Shown here piece by piece: positions 40,893 through 50,086 of a stretch of 64,000 bases of DNA (its first letter is position 1; each line of letters opens with the position of its first letter). A program made the translations under genes and the position numbers. The DNA is taken from contig CALJPQ010000003.1 of NCBI GenBank assembly GCA_937980645.1, forward strand, positions 1 to 64,000, in the 5' to 3' direction. The stretch comes from an uncultured Saprospiraceae bacterium (lineage in GTDB: Bacteria > Bacteroidota > Bacteroidia > Chitinophagales > Saprospiraceae). The notes under the pieces were generated by a model. That model saw only the letters and a list, made by a program, of their open reading frames with translations, made no database searches and was not told where the DNA came from.

Positions 40893-42646
40893 GGCGCGAT
40901 GCTATTGCGCTCGACCACGTAGTTTTCCAACACGAGCACGTCCATGCGCGTGCGCAGGAAGCAGTCAATGGCTTCTTCAGGGCGGTTGACAATGGGTTCG
41001 TTTTCGTTGAACGACGTGTTGAGCAGCACCGGCACGCCCGTTTTTCGGGCAAATGCCTCAATGAGGCCATAGAAGCGTGGGTTATCGGTTCGGTGCACCG
41101 TTTGTAGCCGACCGGTGCCATCCACGTGCGTAACGGCCGGAATGAGCGCACGCTTTTCGGGGCGCACGACGTACACCTTTTCCATGTACGGCACCTCGTC
41201 CGGGTGTTCAAAAAAATCGGCCGCTGCTTCGGCCAGGATGGCTGGTGCGAAAGGGCGGAAGCCTTCGCGGCGCTTGATTTTCTCGTTGATGCGCTCGCGG
41301 GTGTCGGCGCGGCGCGGGTCGGCCAGGATGGAGCGATTACCCAGCGCACGCGGCCCAAATTCAGCCCGGCCTTGATACCAGCCTATCACATCGCCCTGGG
41401 CCAGGCGCTCGGCGATGTGGCCAAAAAGCGCCTCGTCGGGCAGCTGCGTCCACGTTAAGTGGTGCAGGCGTAGGGCTTCTTCAATTTCGGCGGCCGACGC
41501 CCGGTAGCCCGTGTATGCCCGATGCCGGAACGGCGGTCGCGAGCGTTGTTCGATGGCGTGTAGGGCGTAGAGCGCTGCACCTATACTGGTGCCTGCGTCG
41601 TGCCCGGCTGGCGGCAGGTAGAGGTGGCGGAAGGGCGTGTGCTGGCGCAGTTTGCCCATAGCCACCGAGTTCTGGGCTACGCCGCCGGCTACGCAAAGGG
41701 TATCCAGGCCTGTGCGTTGATGCAGGTGGTTGGCCGCGTGAAAGATGACTTCTTCTGCCATGGCCTGCACTGAAGCGGCCAGGTCGCAGTGGTATTCGCT
41801 AAGGGCCTCTTGCGGTTGCCGCGCCGGCCCAAAGTCGTGAGCGAAAGCATCGGTGTACAACAGACCCAGCGTCGGTGGCCCTTCCCACGACATTTCCACG
41901 CCCTCCCGAAAGTGCCGGAAGTAGAGCGGGTTCAGGGCAAACGTTCCGTCGGGCTTCAGCCGAATGACTGCGCGCATTTTTTCCATAAACACCGGCTTGC
42001 CATAAGGCGCCAGCCCCATGACTTTGTACTCGTCGCCGTAGTGCGGAAAGCCGAGTAGTTGGGTGAAGGCCGTGTAGAAAAAGCCCAGCGAATGCGGGTA
42101 CAGGATGCTCTGCAACGGCCGGATGGTGTTTCCGGCGCCCACAGCTGTCAGGCATGAAGTAAAGTCGCCCATACCGTCAATGGAGAGCAGGGCGGCTTTT
42201 TCAAACGGTGAGGCCCAGAAGGCGGAGGCTAAGTGGCTGCGGTGGTGCTCTATCCAGCGCATTCGGACGGGCCACTGCGTGGGTTTGAGGCCAAAGTATT
42301 GGGCCAATTGCGCTTTAATGCCAATCACACTTTGCGCATTGGCCGCGCGGTGTACCAGTTGGCGCGTCCAGAGCCGACGGTGCAGCACATAGGCGATCTT
42401 ATGCCCGAGCCGGGCGAAGGGATTGCGTGAGACGGCTATCGTGCGCACCTGTTCGAGCTCGATGCCGGCTTCCTGTAGGCAGAAGCAGATGGCTTCGGTG
42501 GGCAATCCCGCCCAGTGCTTGATGCGGCGAAAGCGCTCCTCTTCCGAGGCAACGAGCAATTCATTGCCTCGGAAGAGTGCTGCTGCTGCGTCGGCGTGAT
42601 AGGCGTTGATACCCAGCGTGTAATCAGGAGCGGTAGCGTTGCTCAT
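40880..42646 (-). CDS. Carbamoyltransferase (NodU/CmcH/TobZ family)
   Basis: About 588 residues. The N-terminal Kae1-like half has LGINAYHADAAAALF, IEHHRSHLASAFWAS, LSIDGMGDFTS, YGDEYKVMGLAPYG and CVAGGVAQNSVAMGKL. The C-terminal half has GRAEFGPRALGNRSILADP and GVPVLLNTSFNENEPIV. These enzymes make carbamoyl adenylate from carbamoyl phosphate and ATP and carbamoylate sugar or antibiotic hydroxyls. Overlap with the upstream glycosyltransferase gene points to a glycan substrate. Starts 4 codons or 5 codons upstream (ATG, TTG) are also possible. Confidence 0.93.
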   Translation of the reverse strand: MSNATAPDYTLGINAYHADAAAALFRGNELLVASEEERFRRIKHWAGLPTEAICFCLQEAGIELEQVRTIAVSRNPFARLGHKIAYVLHRRLWTRQLVHRAANAQSVIGIKAQLAQYFGLKPTQWPVRMRWIEHHRSHLASAFWASPFEKAALLSIDGMGDFTSCLTAVGAGNTIRPLQSILYPHSLGFFYTAFTQLLGFPHYGDEYKVMGLAPYGKPVFMEKMRAVIRLKPDGTFALNPLYFRHFREGVEMSWEGPPTLGLLYTDAFAHDFGPARQPQEALSEYHCDLAASVQAMAEEVIFHAANHLHQRTGLDTLCVAGGVAQNSVAMGKLRQHTPFRHLYLPPAGHDAGTSIGAALYALHAIEQRSRPPFRHRAYTGYRASAAEIEEALRLHHLTWTQLPDEALFGHIAERLAQGDVIGWYQGRAEFGPRALGNRSILADPRRADTRERINEKIKRREGFRPFAPAILAEAAADFFEHPDEVPYMEKVYVVRPEKRALIPAVTHVDGTGRLQTVHRTDNPRFYGLIEAFARKTGVPVLLNTSFNENEPIVNRPEEAIDCFLRTRMDVLVLENYVVERNSIAPQAT

Positions 42647-43475
42647 AGATTTTGGCATCAATCAGAAATCGAAACCAGAAGCCTTGTAGGACGTGAAAAA
42701 TCAGCCCTTGCGGCCCGTCGAGGAAGCCGAGCCGGAGGAAATAGCGGACGAAGAAGTACAGGAACGGGCGCACGAAGAGCGGCAGCCGTTCGTAGCGGCG
42801 TTTCCAATAGCGCCGGCGTTGTTGGGGGGTGCCCCACAGGTTGGGTTCGACCAGTCCCTTGGTGGTGCTCTGCGTTGCGGCAAGTTGTTCTTCGGCTTCT
42901 AACGAGGCCCAGGTATTGTGGCGCTCGGTAAAGCGGTGGAGCGACTCGGTAACGATGTCTTCGATATCGCCTCGGAGCCGGAGGACGCTGCCCTCTACGC
43001 GGAAGTGTTGGTCGTAGCGGCGCGGTTCGCAGTGGCCTTTGCCGTGTCGGAAGAGCACGGCGTGATAGACCGGGTAGTGGCCGCCGTAGCGTATCCAGCG
43101 GCCCAGGAAGATGGTGCGTCGGCTGATGAGGAAGCCGTTGATGTCAATGGGAATGGGTTGCTCGAAGGTATGCCGGAGGGATTGCCGCAGGTCGTCGGTC
43201 AGGCGGTGGTCGGCGTCTAAGTGGAGCACCCATTCGTGTTGCAGCGGCAGGTGTTGCAAAGCCCAATTGCGCTGCTGGCTGTAATTTTCAAAGGGGTGAT
43301 AGACGACCTGAGCGCCCAGTCGCTGAGCAATGGCGATGGTGGCGTCGGTAGAGCCGGAGTCCACCACAAACACTTCGGCAGCAACGCCCTGGAGGGAGCG
43401 CAGGCAGTCGGCAATGTGGCGCTCTTCGTTGAAGGCAAGCACGATGGCGCTGATGGGCAAAGGCGACGCGGACAT
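42624..43475 (-). CDS. Glycosyltransferase family 2 (WaaE/KdtX-like)
   Basis: 283 residues. The GT-A fold shows ISAIVLAFNEERHIADCLRSL, VFVVDSGSTDATIAIAQ, ENYSQQRNWAL and the DxD metal site HLDADHRL. The C-terminal part (LFVRPFLYFFVRYFLRLGFLDGPQGLIFH) is a membrane-associated end typical of WaaE/KdtX-type lipopolysaccharide-core glucosyltransferases. It overlaps the carbamoyltransferase start by about 23 bases, suggesting translational coupling and joint glycan decoration. Start MSASPLPISA preferred to one 10 codons upstream. Confidence 0.92.
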   Translation of the reverse strand: MSASPLPISAIVLAFNEERHIADCLRSLQGVAAEVFVVDSGSTDATIAIAQRLGAQVVYHPFENYSQQRNWALQHLPLQHEWVLHLDADHRLTDDLRQSLRHTFEQPIPIDINGFLISRRTIFLGRWIRYGGHYPVYHAVLFRHGKGHCEPRRYDQHFRVEGSVLRLRGDIEDIVTESLHRFTERHNTWASLEAEEQLAATQSTTKGLVEPNLWGTPQQRRRYWKRRYERLPLFVRPFLYFFVRYFLRLGFLDGPQGLIFHVLQGFWFRFLIDAKIYEQRYRS

Positions 43476-43674
43476 GTTTGGGCGGGCGATGGTTTTTGCC
43501 GGCAAAGGTCGGGGCAGCCGCCGGTGCGGGCAAATGAACTTTATGCGGGATAAATGCGCCGTTAACCACCTCCAGAGGTCTTGCTTGCCGGCCCTGGCAG
43601 GCTATTGCTGGCACCTGAGGCACTGCTCGGATCCTGTAAGCTATTGGCCTTTGGGGCCTTGTCGGTGAAGACGG

Positions 43675-45264
43675 CTATTCTATTTTCAAAAACTCCTTAG
43701 AAGCCCGTTCCGGATGGAGTGCGGCGGCTTCTTTGTTTTCGCCCACAACGTAGTAATGTACGACTTCCGCGCGGGGCAGCAGGGCACTGAAAATACCGTC
43801 GCCCGCGGTGGCATCGCCGTTTTCGCCAGCATCGTTCAAGGGAATTAACTGGAAGGTGAACGAGCGATTTTTGCGGTAATAGAGCCAGCCGTTTTCAGCG
43901 TCTTTTATCTGGGCGGTGATGAGCACACTGTCGCCCTGGACTTCGTGTTTCACTGTGCCGATAGAGGGTGCCAGCTTGTTAAGTGCCGGGTGCTGCATCA
44001 GGTACTTCGTGCGAGGGCCCATCAGCTGGCGCAGACCAATGATTTTATCAGGGCCGACTACCAGGGTGCTGTCTAAGCTCTTTTTAAAGGCGTCGTAGGA
44101 GTACAGTTTGAGCGTGTCTTTTTGCACCCAGGGGTCAATCTCTTTTATCATGGCCTCGGCTTCTTTGAGCCATTGGCCGTTGGCCAACCAGTCGTTGACG
44201 ATGGTGCGCACGTGGGCCAGATAGATTTTGCGGTACAGCGGCACGCGCAGCACTTTGGAGATGAGCGGGCGTTTGGCGTTATTGAATTCAGCCAGCGGGC
44301 TGTATTCGATGATCTCCTGGTCGCTCATGGTGCTGAAGCTGAAGTCGCGCCGCCAGCCGCCGAAAGCCATGTTGAGGTCCCAGATGAGTGGGTGGCCCAC
44401 GCCGGTGGAGTCTATCCACAGGTAGTAGTTGTGCGACAGCGAGCCGGTGTAGCTGTCCAGATTGACAATGACATTGTTGATGGCGTGCATCCACAGTGTC
44501 TGGTCAATGTTGAGGACGGTTTCTATTTTTTGCGGTTCCTGGTTGAGTACCTTGATGAGGTGGATGAGTGGCCGCCAGGCGGCGGGGTCGTCCACTTCGT
44601 AGAAGGCTTCGTAGCAGCCTGGATTGTCATTGAGGTACATGAGTGAGGCATTTTCGCCCTTAGGGCAACCGCTCTGGCTGCGTACGCGCTTCCATTGGTC
44701 GGGGTCGCATTTAATTAAATAGCCCGAGCGTGTGCCGAAATGCTTTTCAATGAACAGTTCGTCTATAGACTCTGTGTTGACATAAAGGCCGAAGAAATTC
44801 TTATTGATGAACACCTTAGTGAAGTTGCACTGAGGCGCGGGCATATAGCGCCGCACAATCAGGTAGGCCAACGGGTCGCGTACGAAGCTGGGATCCAGAA
44901 AGCCATTGGAGAGTTTGATGGTGGTGTGTCCGTCCTTGAGTTTCTGGTCTTTGCGCCGGAAGTTGAGTTTGACGTTGATGGGCAGTTTGCGCGAGGTTTC
45001 CTTGCGCGTTCGGAAGTAGGAGCTGTTGCCTTTGTAGCGTACGCCCACACTGTCATAGCGGACGTTGTTGATGAAAGCCGTTGCGAGCAGGCGTCCTTCA
45101 GGGTTGACGGTCTTGAGCGAGTCCAATTTCCAGTCCCAGTCGGCATGCGGAATTTCGATGCGGATTTCCTGGATGCCTTTGCCGTAAAAATCTTGGGCGG
45201 CAGCGCGGAGGGGTAAGCCCATCCACGCCGCCGCTAAGGAGAGGAATAAGAGGAATTTGCGCAT
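43675..45264 (-). CDS. CotH-kinase family secreted protein (paralogue 1)
   Basis: 529 residues with a signal peptide ending PLRAAAQ. The CotH kinase domain starts IQEIRIEIPHADWDWKLDSL and includes VGVRYKGNSSYF, RDPLAYLIVRRYMPAPQCNF, FGLYVNTESIDE, LDSYTGSLSHNYYLWID and HPLIWDLNMAFGG, the last with the conserved metal-binding Asp. CotH proteins are secreted atypical protein kinases in Bacillus spores; in Bacteroidota their targets are unknown. The C-terminus is a beta domain ending ASKEFLKIE, not a clear T9SS tag. A paralogue lies directly upstream. Confidence 0.9.
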   Translation of the reverse strand: MRKFLLFLSLAAAWMGLPLRAAAQDFYGKGIQEIRIEIPHADWDWKLDSLKTVNPEGRLLATAFINNVRYDSVGVRYKGNSSYFRTRKETSRKLPINVKLNFRRKDQKLKDGHTTIKLSNGFLDPSFVRDPLAYLIVRRYMPAPQCNFTKVFINKNFFGLYVNTESIDELFIEKHFGTRSGYLIKCDPDQWKRVRSQSGCPKGENASLMYLNDNPGCYEAFYEVDDPAAWRPLIHLIKVLNQEPQKIETVLNIDQTLWMHAINNVIVNLDSYTGSLSHNYYLWIDSTGVGHPLIWDLNMAFGGWRRDFSFSTMSDQEIIEYSPLAEFNNAKRPLISKVLRVPLYRKIYLAHVRTIVNDWLANGQWLKEAEAMIKEIDPWVQKDTLKLYSYDAFKKSLDSTLVVGPDKIIGLRQLMGPRTKYLMQHPALNKLAPSIGTVKHEVQGDSVLITAQIKDAENGWLYYRKNRSFTFQLIPLNDAGENGDATAGDGIFSALLPRAEVVHYYVVGENKEAAALHPERASKEFLKIE

Positions 45265-45319
45265 GAGTGTGTATTGTATTTTCCAATAAGCCTGCTCACC
45301 ACTGGGCGGAGCGGCAGGT

Positions 45320-46936
45320 CTATTTGTTCAGGTCAGCCAGTTTCACTTTGTACGGCGCCTTAACGTAGTTGAGTGGCGAGAATTGCACCGTTCCGGCATT
45401 TTCGGCCATCAGGTAGTACTCCAGCACGGCATCGCTGTTGGGGGCGTCAATGCTGATGGTGAAGGCCTTCGTACCAGGAGGGAGCGTGGCGCTGTTGTCC
45501 TCTTGCATCAAAGCCGAGCGGAAGGGCTGGCCTTCCTCGAAGCGGTAGTAGATGAACACCCGTTTCGGATAGCGGTCGGCCTTGCACGAGATGCGGAAGG
45601 CCGTAACAGCCTGCGCTTCGAACTTGGCGCGGCCCTGCAGGCCGATATCGCTGATGTTGGAAGGCAGTGCCGTCAGTTCAGGGTGTGTTTTCAGGAAAGC
45701 AGCGCGTTTGCTCATCAGTTCCGAAATGCCCGGAATGCGGCTGCGCGCACCTGTGGTAACTTTCAGGCTGTTCTGGAAGTCTTCTAAGCTGTATTGCTTG
45801 TACTTATCTTCGCTGTAAGGCACTACGATGAGTGCCTGAAGGGCTTTGGCGCGCTTTTCGTATTCGCCGTTAGCGAAAAACTCGTTGTTGATCTGCCGCA
45901 CGTGTGCCAGGTAGATTTTCCGATAGAGCGGGTCGCTCAGGAGTTTAGAAATCAGCGGTTTTAGCGGGTTGTCGGCATGCAGTAGCGGGTCTAAGCGTTG
46001 CAGGCCGCGCAGGTCTAAGTCGCTGCCCTGACCGGTATTTTTAAAACTGCCAAAAGAAAGGTTCAAATCCCAGTGAACGGGTTGGAAGCGTCCGTGTTCG
46101 TCCTGATAGAGGTAGTAGTTGACGCTGCGCGCACCGGAGTAGCTGCTGAGGTTGACCATGACATTATTGAGCGCCAGCATCCACAGTGCGCGATCTACAT
46201 CTAAGTGGTCGGCGATTTTGCTCAGGTCATTGTTGAGCACGCGCGTCAGCTCTTGCAGGGCCGTCCAGCCGCGCTCCGATTTCATTTCAAAATTCTGGCG
46301 ATAGCAGTCAATGTTCGCCTCGTATTCCAGCGAGCCGAAGATGTTCTGCTTGCAGCCGGCGGGGATGTTTTCGGGCTTGTAGTCCACGCCCGCCTTGAAC
46401 AGCGGCCCATTGTCGGAGCCGAAGTGCTGACGCAGAAACTGGCCTTCCACGCTCTCTAAATTGATAAATACGCCGATGTACTCATTATTGACGTATAACT
46501 TGGTGTACGAAGCGCGCGGCGAGGGCATGTACTGCGCCGCAATTTCGTGGAAGAGCACCTCGCGCACCATGCTGGGGTCGCGCAGCGCCGAGGAGAGCTT
46601 GATGGAGGTGCAGCCCTGGTGGTTGAGCGATTTGTCAGTATAGTTCAACTTGATTTGAAATGGGTTGCGCTTCAGCCCTATCTGATAGGAGTTGTTGCCT
46701 CGAAACCGTACGCCTACACCCTCATAGCTGACGCCATCCACGATGACACTGCCTACCAACATACCTTCGCCATAGATGCGCAGCGAGTCCAACACCTCGT
46801 TCCAGTTGGCTGCCGGTAGAGTAAGGCGAATTTCGCCAATCGTGTTTTTATCAAAAAAATCGCGAACCGCTTTGGTTGTTTGGGCCTGGAGTAGAGCGGG
46901 GAGACAGCAGATTAGCGCAAAAAGGATTTTCTTCAT
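45320..46936 (-). CDS. CotH-kinase family secreted protein (paralogue 2)
   Basis: 538 residues with a signal peptide (MKKILFALICCLPALLQAQ). Same order of motifs as its neighbour: IGEIRLTLPAANWNEVLDSL, VGVRFRGNNSYQIG, LFHEIAAQYMPSPRASYTKL, IGVFINLESVEG, VDRALWMLALNNVMVNLSSY and VHWDLNLSFGSFKN. Clear tandem duplication, but sequences have diverged widely, suggesting different substrates. The two genes are 55 bases apart and read the same way. Divergent from pepD. Confidence 0.9.
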   Translation of the reverse strand: MKKILFALICCLPALLQAQTTKAVRDFFDKNTIGEIRLTLPAANWNEVLDSLRIYGEGMLVGSVIVDGVSYEGVGVRFRGNNSYQIGLKRNPFQIKLNYTDKSLNHQGCTSIKLSSALRDPSMVREVLFHEIAAQYMPSPRASYTKLYVNNEYIGVFINLESVEGQFLRQHFGSDNGPLFKAGVDYKPENIPAGCKQNIFGSLEYEANIDCYRQNFEMKSERGWTALQELTRVLNNDLSKIADHLDVDRALWMLALNNVMVNLSSYSGARSVNYYLYQDEHGRFQPVHWDLNLSFGSFKNTGQGSDLDLRGLQRLDPLLHADNPLKPLISKLLSDPLYRKIYLAHVRQINNEFFANGEYEKRAKALQALIVVPYSEDKYKQYSLEDFQNSLKVTTGARSRIPGISELMSKRAAFLKTHPELTALPSNISDIGLQGRAKFEAQAVTAFRISCKADRYPKRVFIYYRFEEGQPFRSALMQEDNSATLPPGTKAFTISIDAPNSDAVLEYYLMAENAGTVQFSPLNYVKAPYKVKLADLNK

Positions 46937-47106
46937 GGCAGATGATTGCTCGTTTAGAAAAGTAGTAAATTGAATTTGCGGCGCAATGATACAAAAACAT
47001 TTCAGCCAACATCGCCTGCGTCTGTATGTAACTACGTTGCATCACCTGTCAAAAAGGCTTCCGGAGCAAAGGAAGCGTGCACCAATGCGCACGGCAGCAG
47101 GAATTT

Positions 47107-47114
47107 ATACCTTT
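47107..47114 (+). promoter_or_regulatory. -7 box for pepD
   Basis: TACCTTTG, 62 bases before the chosen start. Confidence 0.5.
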
Positions 47115-47176
47115 GCCTGGCGGCGCAGCCGTGTTCTATTCAACTTTCTGAAAGAAAAGCATTAACCTACCGGTAC

Positions 47177-48655
47177 ATGACAGATATGAGCACTCAATCC
47201 GCCATTGAAGGCCTTCAGCCTCAACTGCTGTGGCGGTATTTCTATGAAATCAGTCAGATTCCGCGCTGCTCCAAAAAGGAGGAGCGCATTACCGACTACT
47301 TAGAAGCGCAATTCCGACGGCTAAAGCTGCGCTACTCTCGCGATAAGCAAGGCAACTTGGTGGCTCGCGTGCCGGCCAGCCGCGGGCGGAAAGAAGCGCC
47401 CACCGTAGCCCTGCAGGCGCATAGCGATATGGTGTGCGAGAAAAATCGCGGTACTCAACACGACTTCGACCGCGATCCCATTCGACTGGTGCGCCACGAC
47501 GAATGGATAGGCGCTGAAGGCACTACCCTTGGCGCCGACAACGGCATCGGCGTGGCAGCGGCCTTAGCCATCGCCAGCGACCCAACAGCTGTGCATGGGC
47601 CATTGGAAATCCTCATCACAGTAGATGAAGAAACCGGCCTCAATGGCGCCAAAAACCTGTCCACCAACGTGCTGAAAGCGCGCTATTTGCTCAACTTAGA
47701 CACCGAAGAAGACGGCGTCTTCTGCATTGGCTGTGCCGGCGGCGTGGACACCAACGGCACCTTCAGGATAAAAACAGAACCCACAGACACGCAAGGTAGG
47801 GTAGCGCTCGCCCTCCATATTAGCGGCTTGAAAGGCGGCCACTCGGGCATGGACATCCACCTGGGGCGCGCCAATGCCATCAAGTTGCTGGCCCGCACGC
47901 TGTACGAACTGGCGCCTCTGAAGCCGCATATCGCCTCGCTGCAAGGCGGTAGCAAGCGCAACGCCATTGCGCGCGAAGCCGAGGCCGTTATCGTCGTCAG
48001 CGCCGACCAGGTCAGTCAGGTGTACGCTCGCTTAGTACAATGCCAGGAAATGTTTCTGAGCGAATTCAAAGCTACTGACCCCGAACTGCGCATCAGTGCC
48101 GAAACGGCACCCATGCCCGAGCGCGTGTACACCAAGCGTTTTGCCGACCGTGTCTTGCAGCTGTTACTGACGCTACCGCACGGCTCCGTGCGCATGAGCA
48201 CCGACATCGAAGGGCTGGTGGAAACCTCGACCAACCTGGCCACTGTGGCGCAGGAAAACGGTCGCCTGACCATCGGCACCAGCCAGCGCAGCTCCGTAGA
48301 GCCAGCCAAACGGCATTTAGCCGCCTCTGTAGCTGCAGGCATGAAATTGGCAGGCGCCAAAGTCTCGCAAAGCGACGGCTACCCAGGTTGGCAGCCCAAT
48401 CTGAATTCGCACCTCCTGGCCGTTGGGCGCAGGGCGGCCGAGCAATTGCTGGGCCACCCGCCACGGGTCGAAGCCATTCACGCCGGCCTGGAATGCGGCC
48501 TCATCGGCGCCAAATATCCGGGCATGGAGATGCTGTCACTCGGGCCTACCATCACCGGCGCCCATTCGCCCGACGAGCGCGTGCACATACCCGCCGTTGC
48601 ACGCTTCTACGAACTGCTCAAGCGCATCTTAGACGACCTCAGCCGGCCGGCATGA
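47177..48655 (+). CDS. pepD: Aminoacyl-histidine dipeptidase (beta-Ala-His/Xaa-His dipeptidase)
   Basis: 492 residues, M20C family. LWRYFYEISQIPRCSKKEERI opens the domain; metal-site blocks are ALQAHSDMVCEK, TTLGADNGIGVAAALAI, TVDEETGLNGAKNL, NLDTEEDGVFCIGCAGG and, late, EAIHAGLECGLIG and TITGAHSPDERVHI. It cleaves Xaa-His dipeptides in the cytosol. The chosen start MTDMSTQSA may be replaced by the Met three codons later. A longer reading upstream would pass through the promoter. The lipid kinase gene follows 24 bases after. Confidence 0.96.
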   Translation: MTDMSTQSAIEGLQPQLLWRYFYEISQIPRCSKKEERITDYLEAQFRRLKLRYSRDKQGNLVARVPASRGRKEAPTVALQAHSDMVCEKNRGTQHDFDRDPIRLVRHDEWIGAEGTTLGADNGIGVAAALAIASDPTAVHGPLEILITVDEETGLNGAKNLSTNVLKARYLLNLDTEEDGVFCIGCAGGVDTNGTFRIKTEPTDTQGRVALALHISGLKGGHSGMDIHLGRANAIKLLARTLYELAPLKPHIASLQGGSKRNAIAREAEAVIVVSADQVSQVYARLVQCQEMFLSEFKATDPELRISAETAPMPERVYTKRFADRVLQLLLTLPHGSVRMSTDIEGLVETSTNLATVAQENGRLTIGTSQRSSVEPAKRHLAASVAAGMKLAGAKVSQSDGYPGWQPNLNSHLLAVGRRAAEQLLGHPPRVEAIHAGLECGLIGAKYPGMEMLSLGPTITGAHSPDERVHIPAVARFYELLKRILDDLSRPA

Positions 48656-48679
48656 GTCGTCGGGATACACCTGAAACCT

Positions 48680-49597
48680 ATGCAACCCTGGTGTATTGTG
48701 GTCAATCCCACTGCCGGCAATGGCCGAGCGGCCAAGCGCTGGCCCGACATTGAAGCCCTGCTCCAGGCGCTGGGCTTCAGCTACTCAGTGCGCTTCACCC
48801 GCTACCGCGACCATGCCCTCTGCCTCGTGGACGACGCCGTGCTCCAAGGATATCGCCACATCTTGGGCGTCGGCGGCGACGGCACCTGCCACGAATTGGT
48901 CAACGGCATCCTGCAACAATCGCACCTACCGCCGCAGGATATCGCTTTCTCCATGCTGCCCATCGGCACGGGCAACGACTGGGTGCGCACCTACGACATT
49001 CCCGCCGATCCCAAAGCACGCCTACAGCGGCTACTGCAAGGCGAATGTCGCCGACAAGATGTGGGTAAAGTGGTCTATCGCCACCCTGATGGCTCCTGCA
49101 CTGAGCGCTACTTTGCTAACGTGGCCGGCATGGCCTACGATGCCTTCATCGCCCAAAAAACAGAAAAGCGCCGTTTCACCTCCCGCGTACACTACTTGCT
49201 TGCCGTGGGGCGCTATCTGTTTGATTTTGAACCCGCGCGTGGGCGGCTGCAGGCTGCTGAATGCGTGGCCGAGGAGGCTTTTTACACCATCAACGTCGGT
49301 ATCTGTCGCTATTCGGGCGGTGGCATGCAACTCGTGCCGCACGCCTTGCCCGACGACGGCCTGCTGGCCGTAACCTACGCCCCGCGCCTGCCCAAATGGG
49401 AAGTGCTGTTGCAAACGCCGCGCTTCTACAACGGCACGTTGCTCCGGCACCCGCGTGTGGGAGGCTTTCAGACCACCGCCCTTCAGGTGGAGCATACCGA
49501 GGGAGTGCCTATCGGGTTGGAGGCCGATGGCGAATATCTGGGGCAAACACCTGCGACCTTCTCCATCGTGCCCGGGGCATTGCAGGTAATGCTTTAG
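48680..49597 (+). CDS. Diacylglycerol-kinase-family lipid kinase
   Basis: 305 residues. Nucleotide-binding blocks IVVNPTAGNGRAAKRWP, ILGVGGDGTCHELVNG and MLPIGTGNDWVRTYD are those of DAGK/YegS-type lipid kinases; LEADGEYLGQTPATFSIVP closes the second domain. It phosphorylates a lipid hydroxyl at the inner membrane, exact substrate unknown. Probably cotranscribed with pepD. Its stop overlaps the stop region of the convergent DUF4293 gene. Confidence 0.93.
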   Translation: MQPWCIVVNPTAGNGRAAKRWPDIEALLQALGFSYSVRFTRYRDHALCLVDDAVLQGYRHILGVGGDGTCHELVNGILQQSHLPPQDIAFSMLPIGTGNDWVRTYDIPADPKARLQRLLQGECRRQDVGKVVYRHPDGSCTERYFANVAGMAYDAFIAQKTEKRRFTSRVHYLLAVGRYLFDFEPARGRLQAAECVAEEAFYTINVGICRYSGGGMQLVPHALPDDGLLAVTYAPRLPKWEVLLQTPRFYNGTLLRHPRVGGFQTTALQVEHTEGVPIGLEADGEYLGQTPATFSIVPGALQVML

Positions 49598-50043
49598 CGC
49601 AGGCGGTCCATCGAGCGCACCAGCGCCTCGTCGCGTCGAATGGCGCGTGCAGCCAGCCAGCAGAAGAGGCCGTAGAGCGCAGGCAGCGCAATGCCCACCC
49701 CGATATTGGCATTGGCCTGTTGGGGCATTTCGGCCCGGGCCATGTTGATGGCCAGAATGGCCAAACCCAATAACAGCACACCGATGCCTGCACCCGCCAT
49801 AGCTAATCGCCTCTGCAAAGGGCGGTTTTTAAATAAAAAAATGGCGGCCACGGCGGTGATGGCACCCAGAACAGAGAGGCCCAGCAGTCCTGGGTTATCG
49901 GTGGGTGTCAGTGTGCCGTCGGCCAAGGCGCTCACCGTGCGGGCCGGGTCTTCGTCGGGGGCTTGCATGAAGGGTAGGGCAAAGGAGGCGGCCACGGCAG
50001 CCACGGCGGCGAGCAGCCACAAGGTTTGGATGCGTTGTATCAT
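49594..50043 (-). CDS. DUF4293 membrane protein
   Basis: 149 residues. The start MIQRIQTLWLLAA is the hallmark N-terminus of DUF4293, a Bacteroidota family of four-helix membrane proteins of unknown function. TM segments lie near residues 8-25, 54-71, 79-101 and 118-136. A TACTTTTG box is 18 bases upstream, which excludes the longer reading into the neighbouring gene. Confidence 0.92.
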   Translation of the reverse strand: MIQRIQTLWLLAAVAAVAASFALPFMQAPDEDPARTVSALADGTLTPTDNPGLLGLSVLGAITAVAAIFLFKNRPLQRRLAMAGAGIGVLLLGLAILAINMARAEMPQQANANIGVGIALPALYGLFCWLAARAIRRDEALVRSMDRLR

Positions 50044-50061
50044 GGGTTTTCTTTTTGCCGG

Positions 50062-50069
50062 CAAAAGTA
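50062..50069 (-). promoter_or_regulatory. -7 box for the DUF4293 gene
   Basis: TACTTTTG on the minus strand, matching TAnnTTTG. Confidence 0.55.
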
Positions 50070-50086
50070 GTGAGCAGGCAGCGGCC

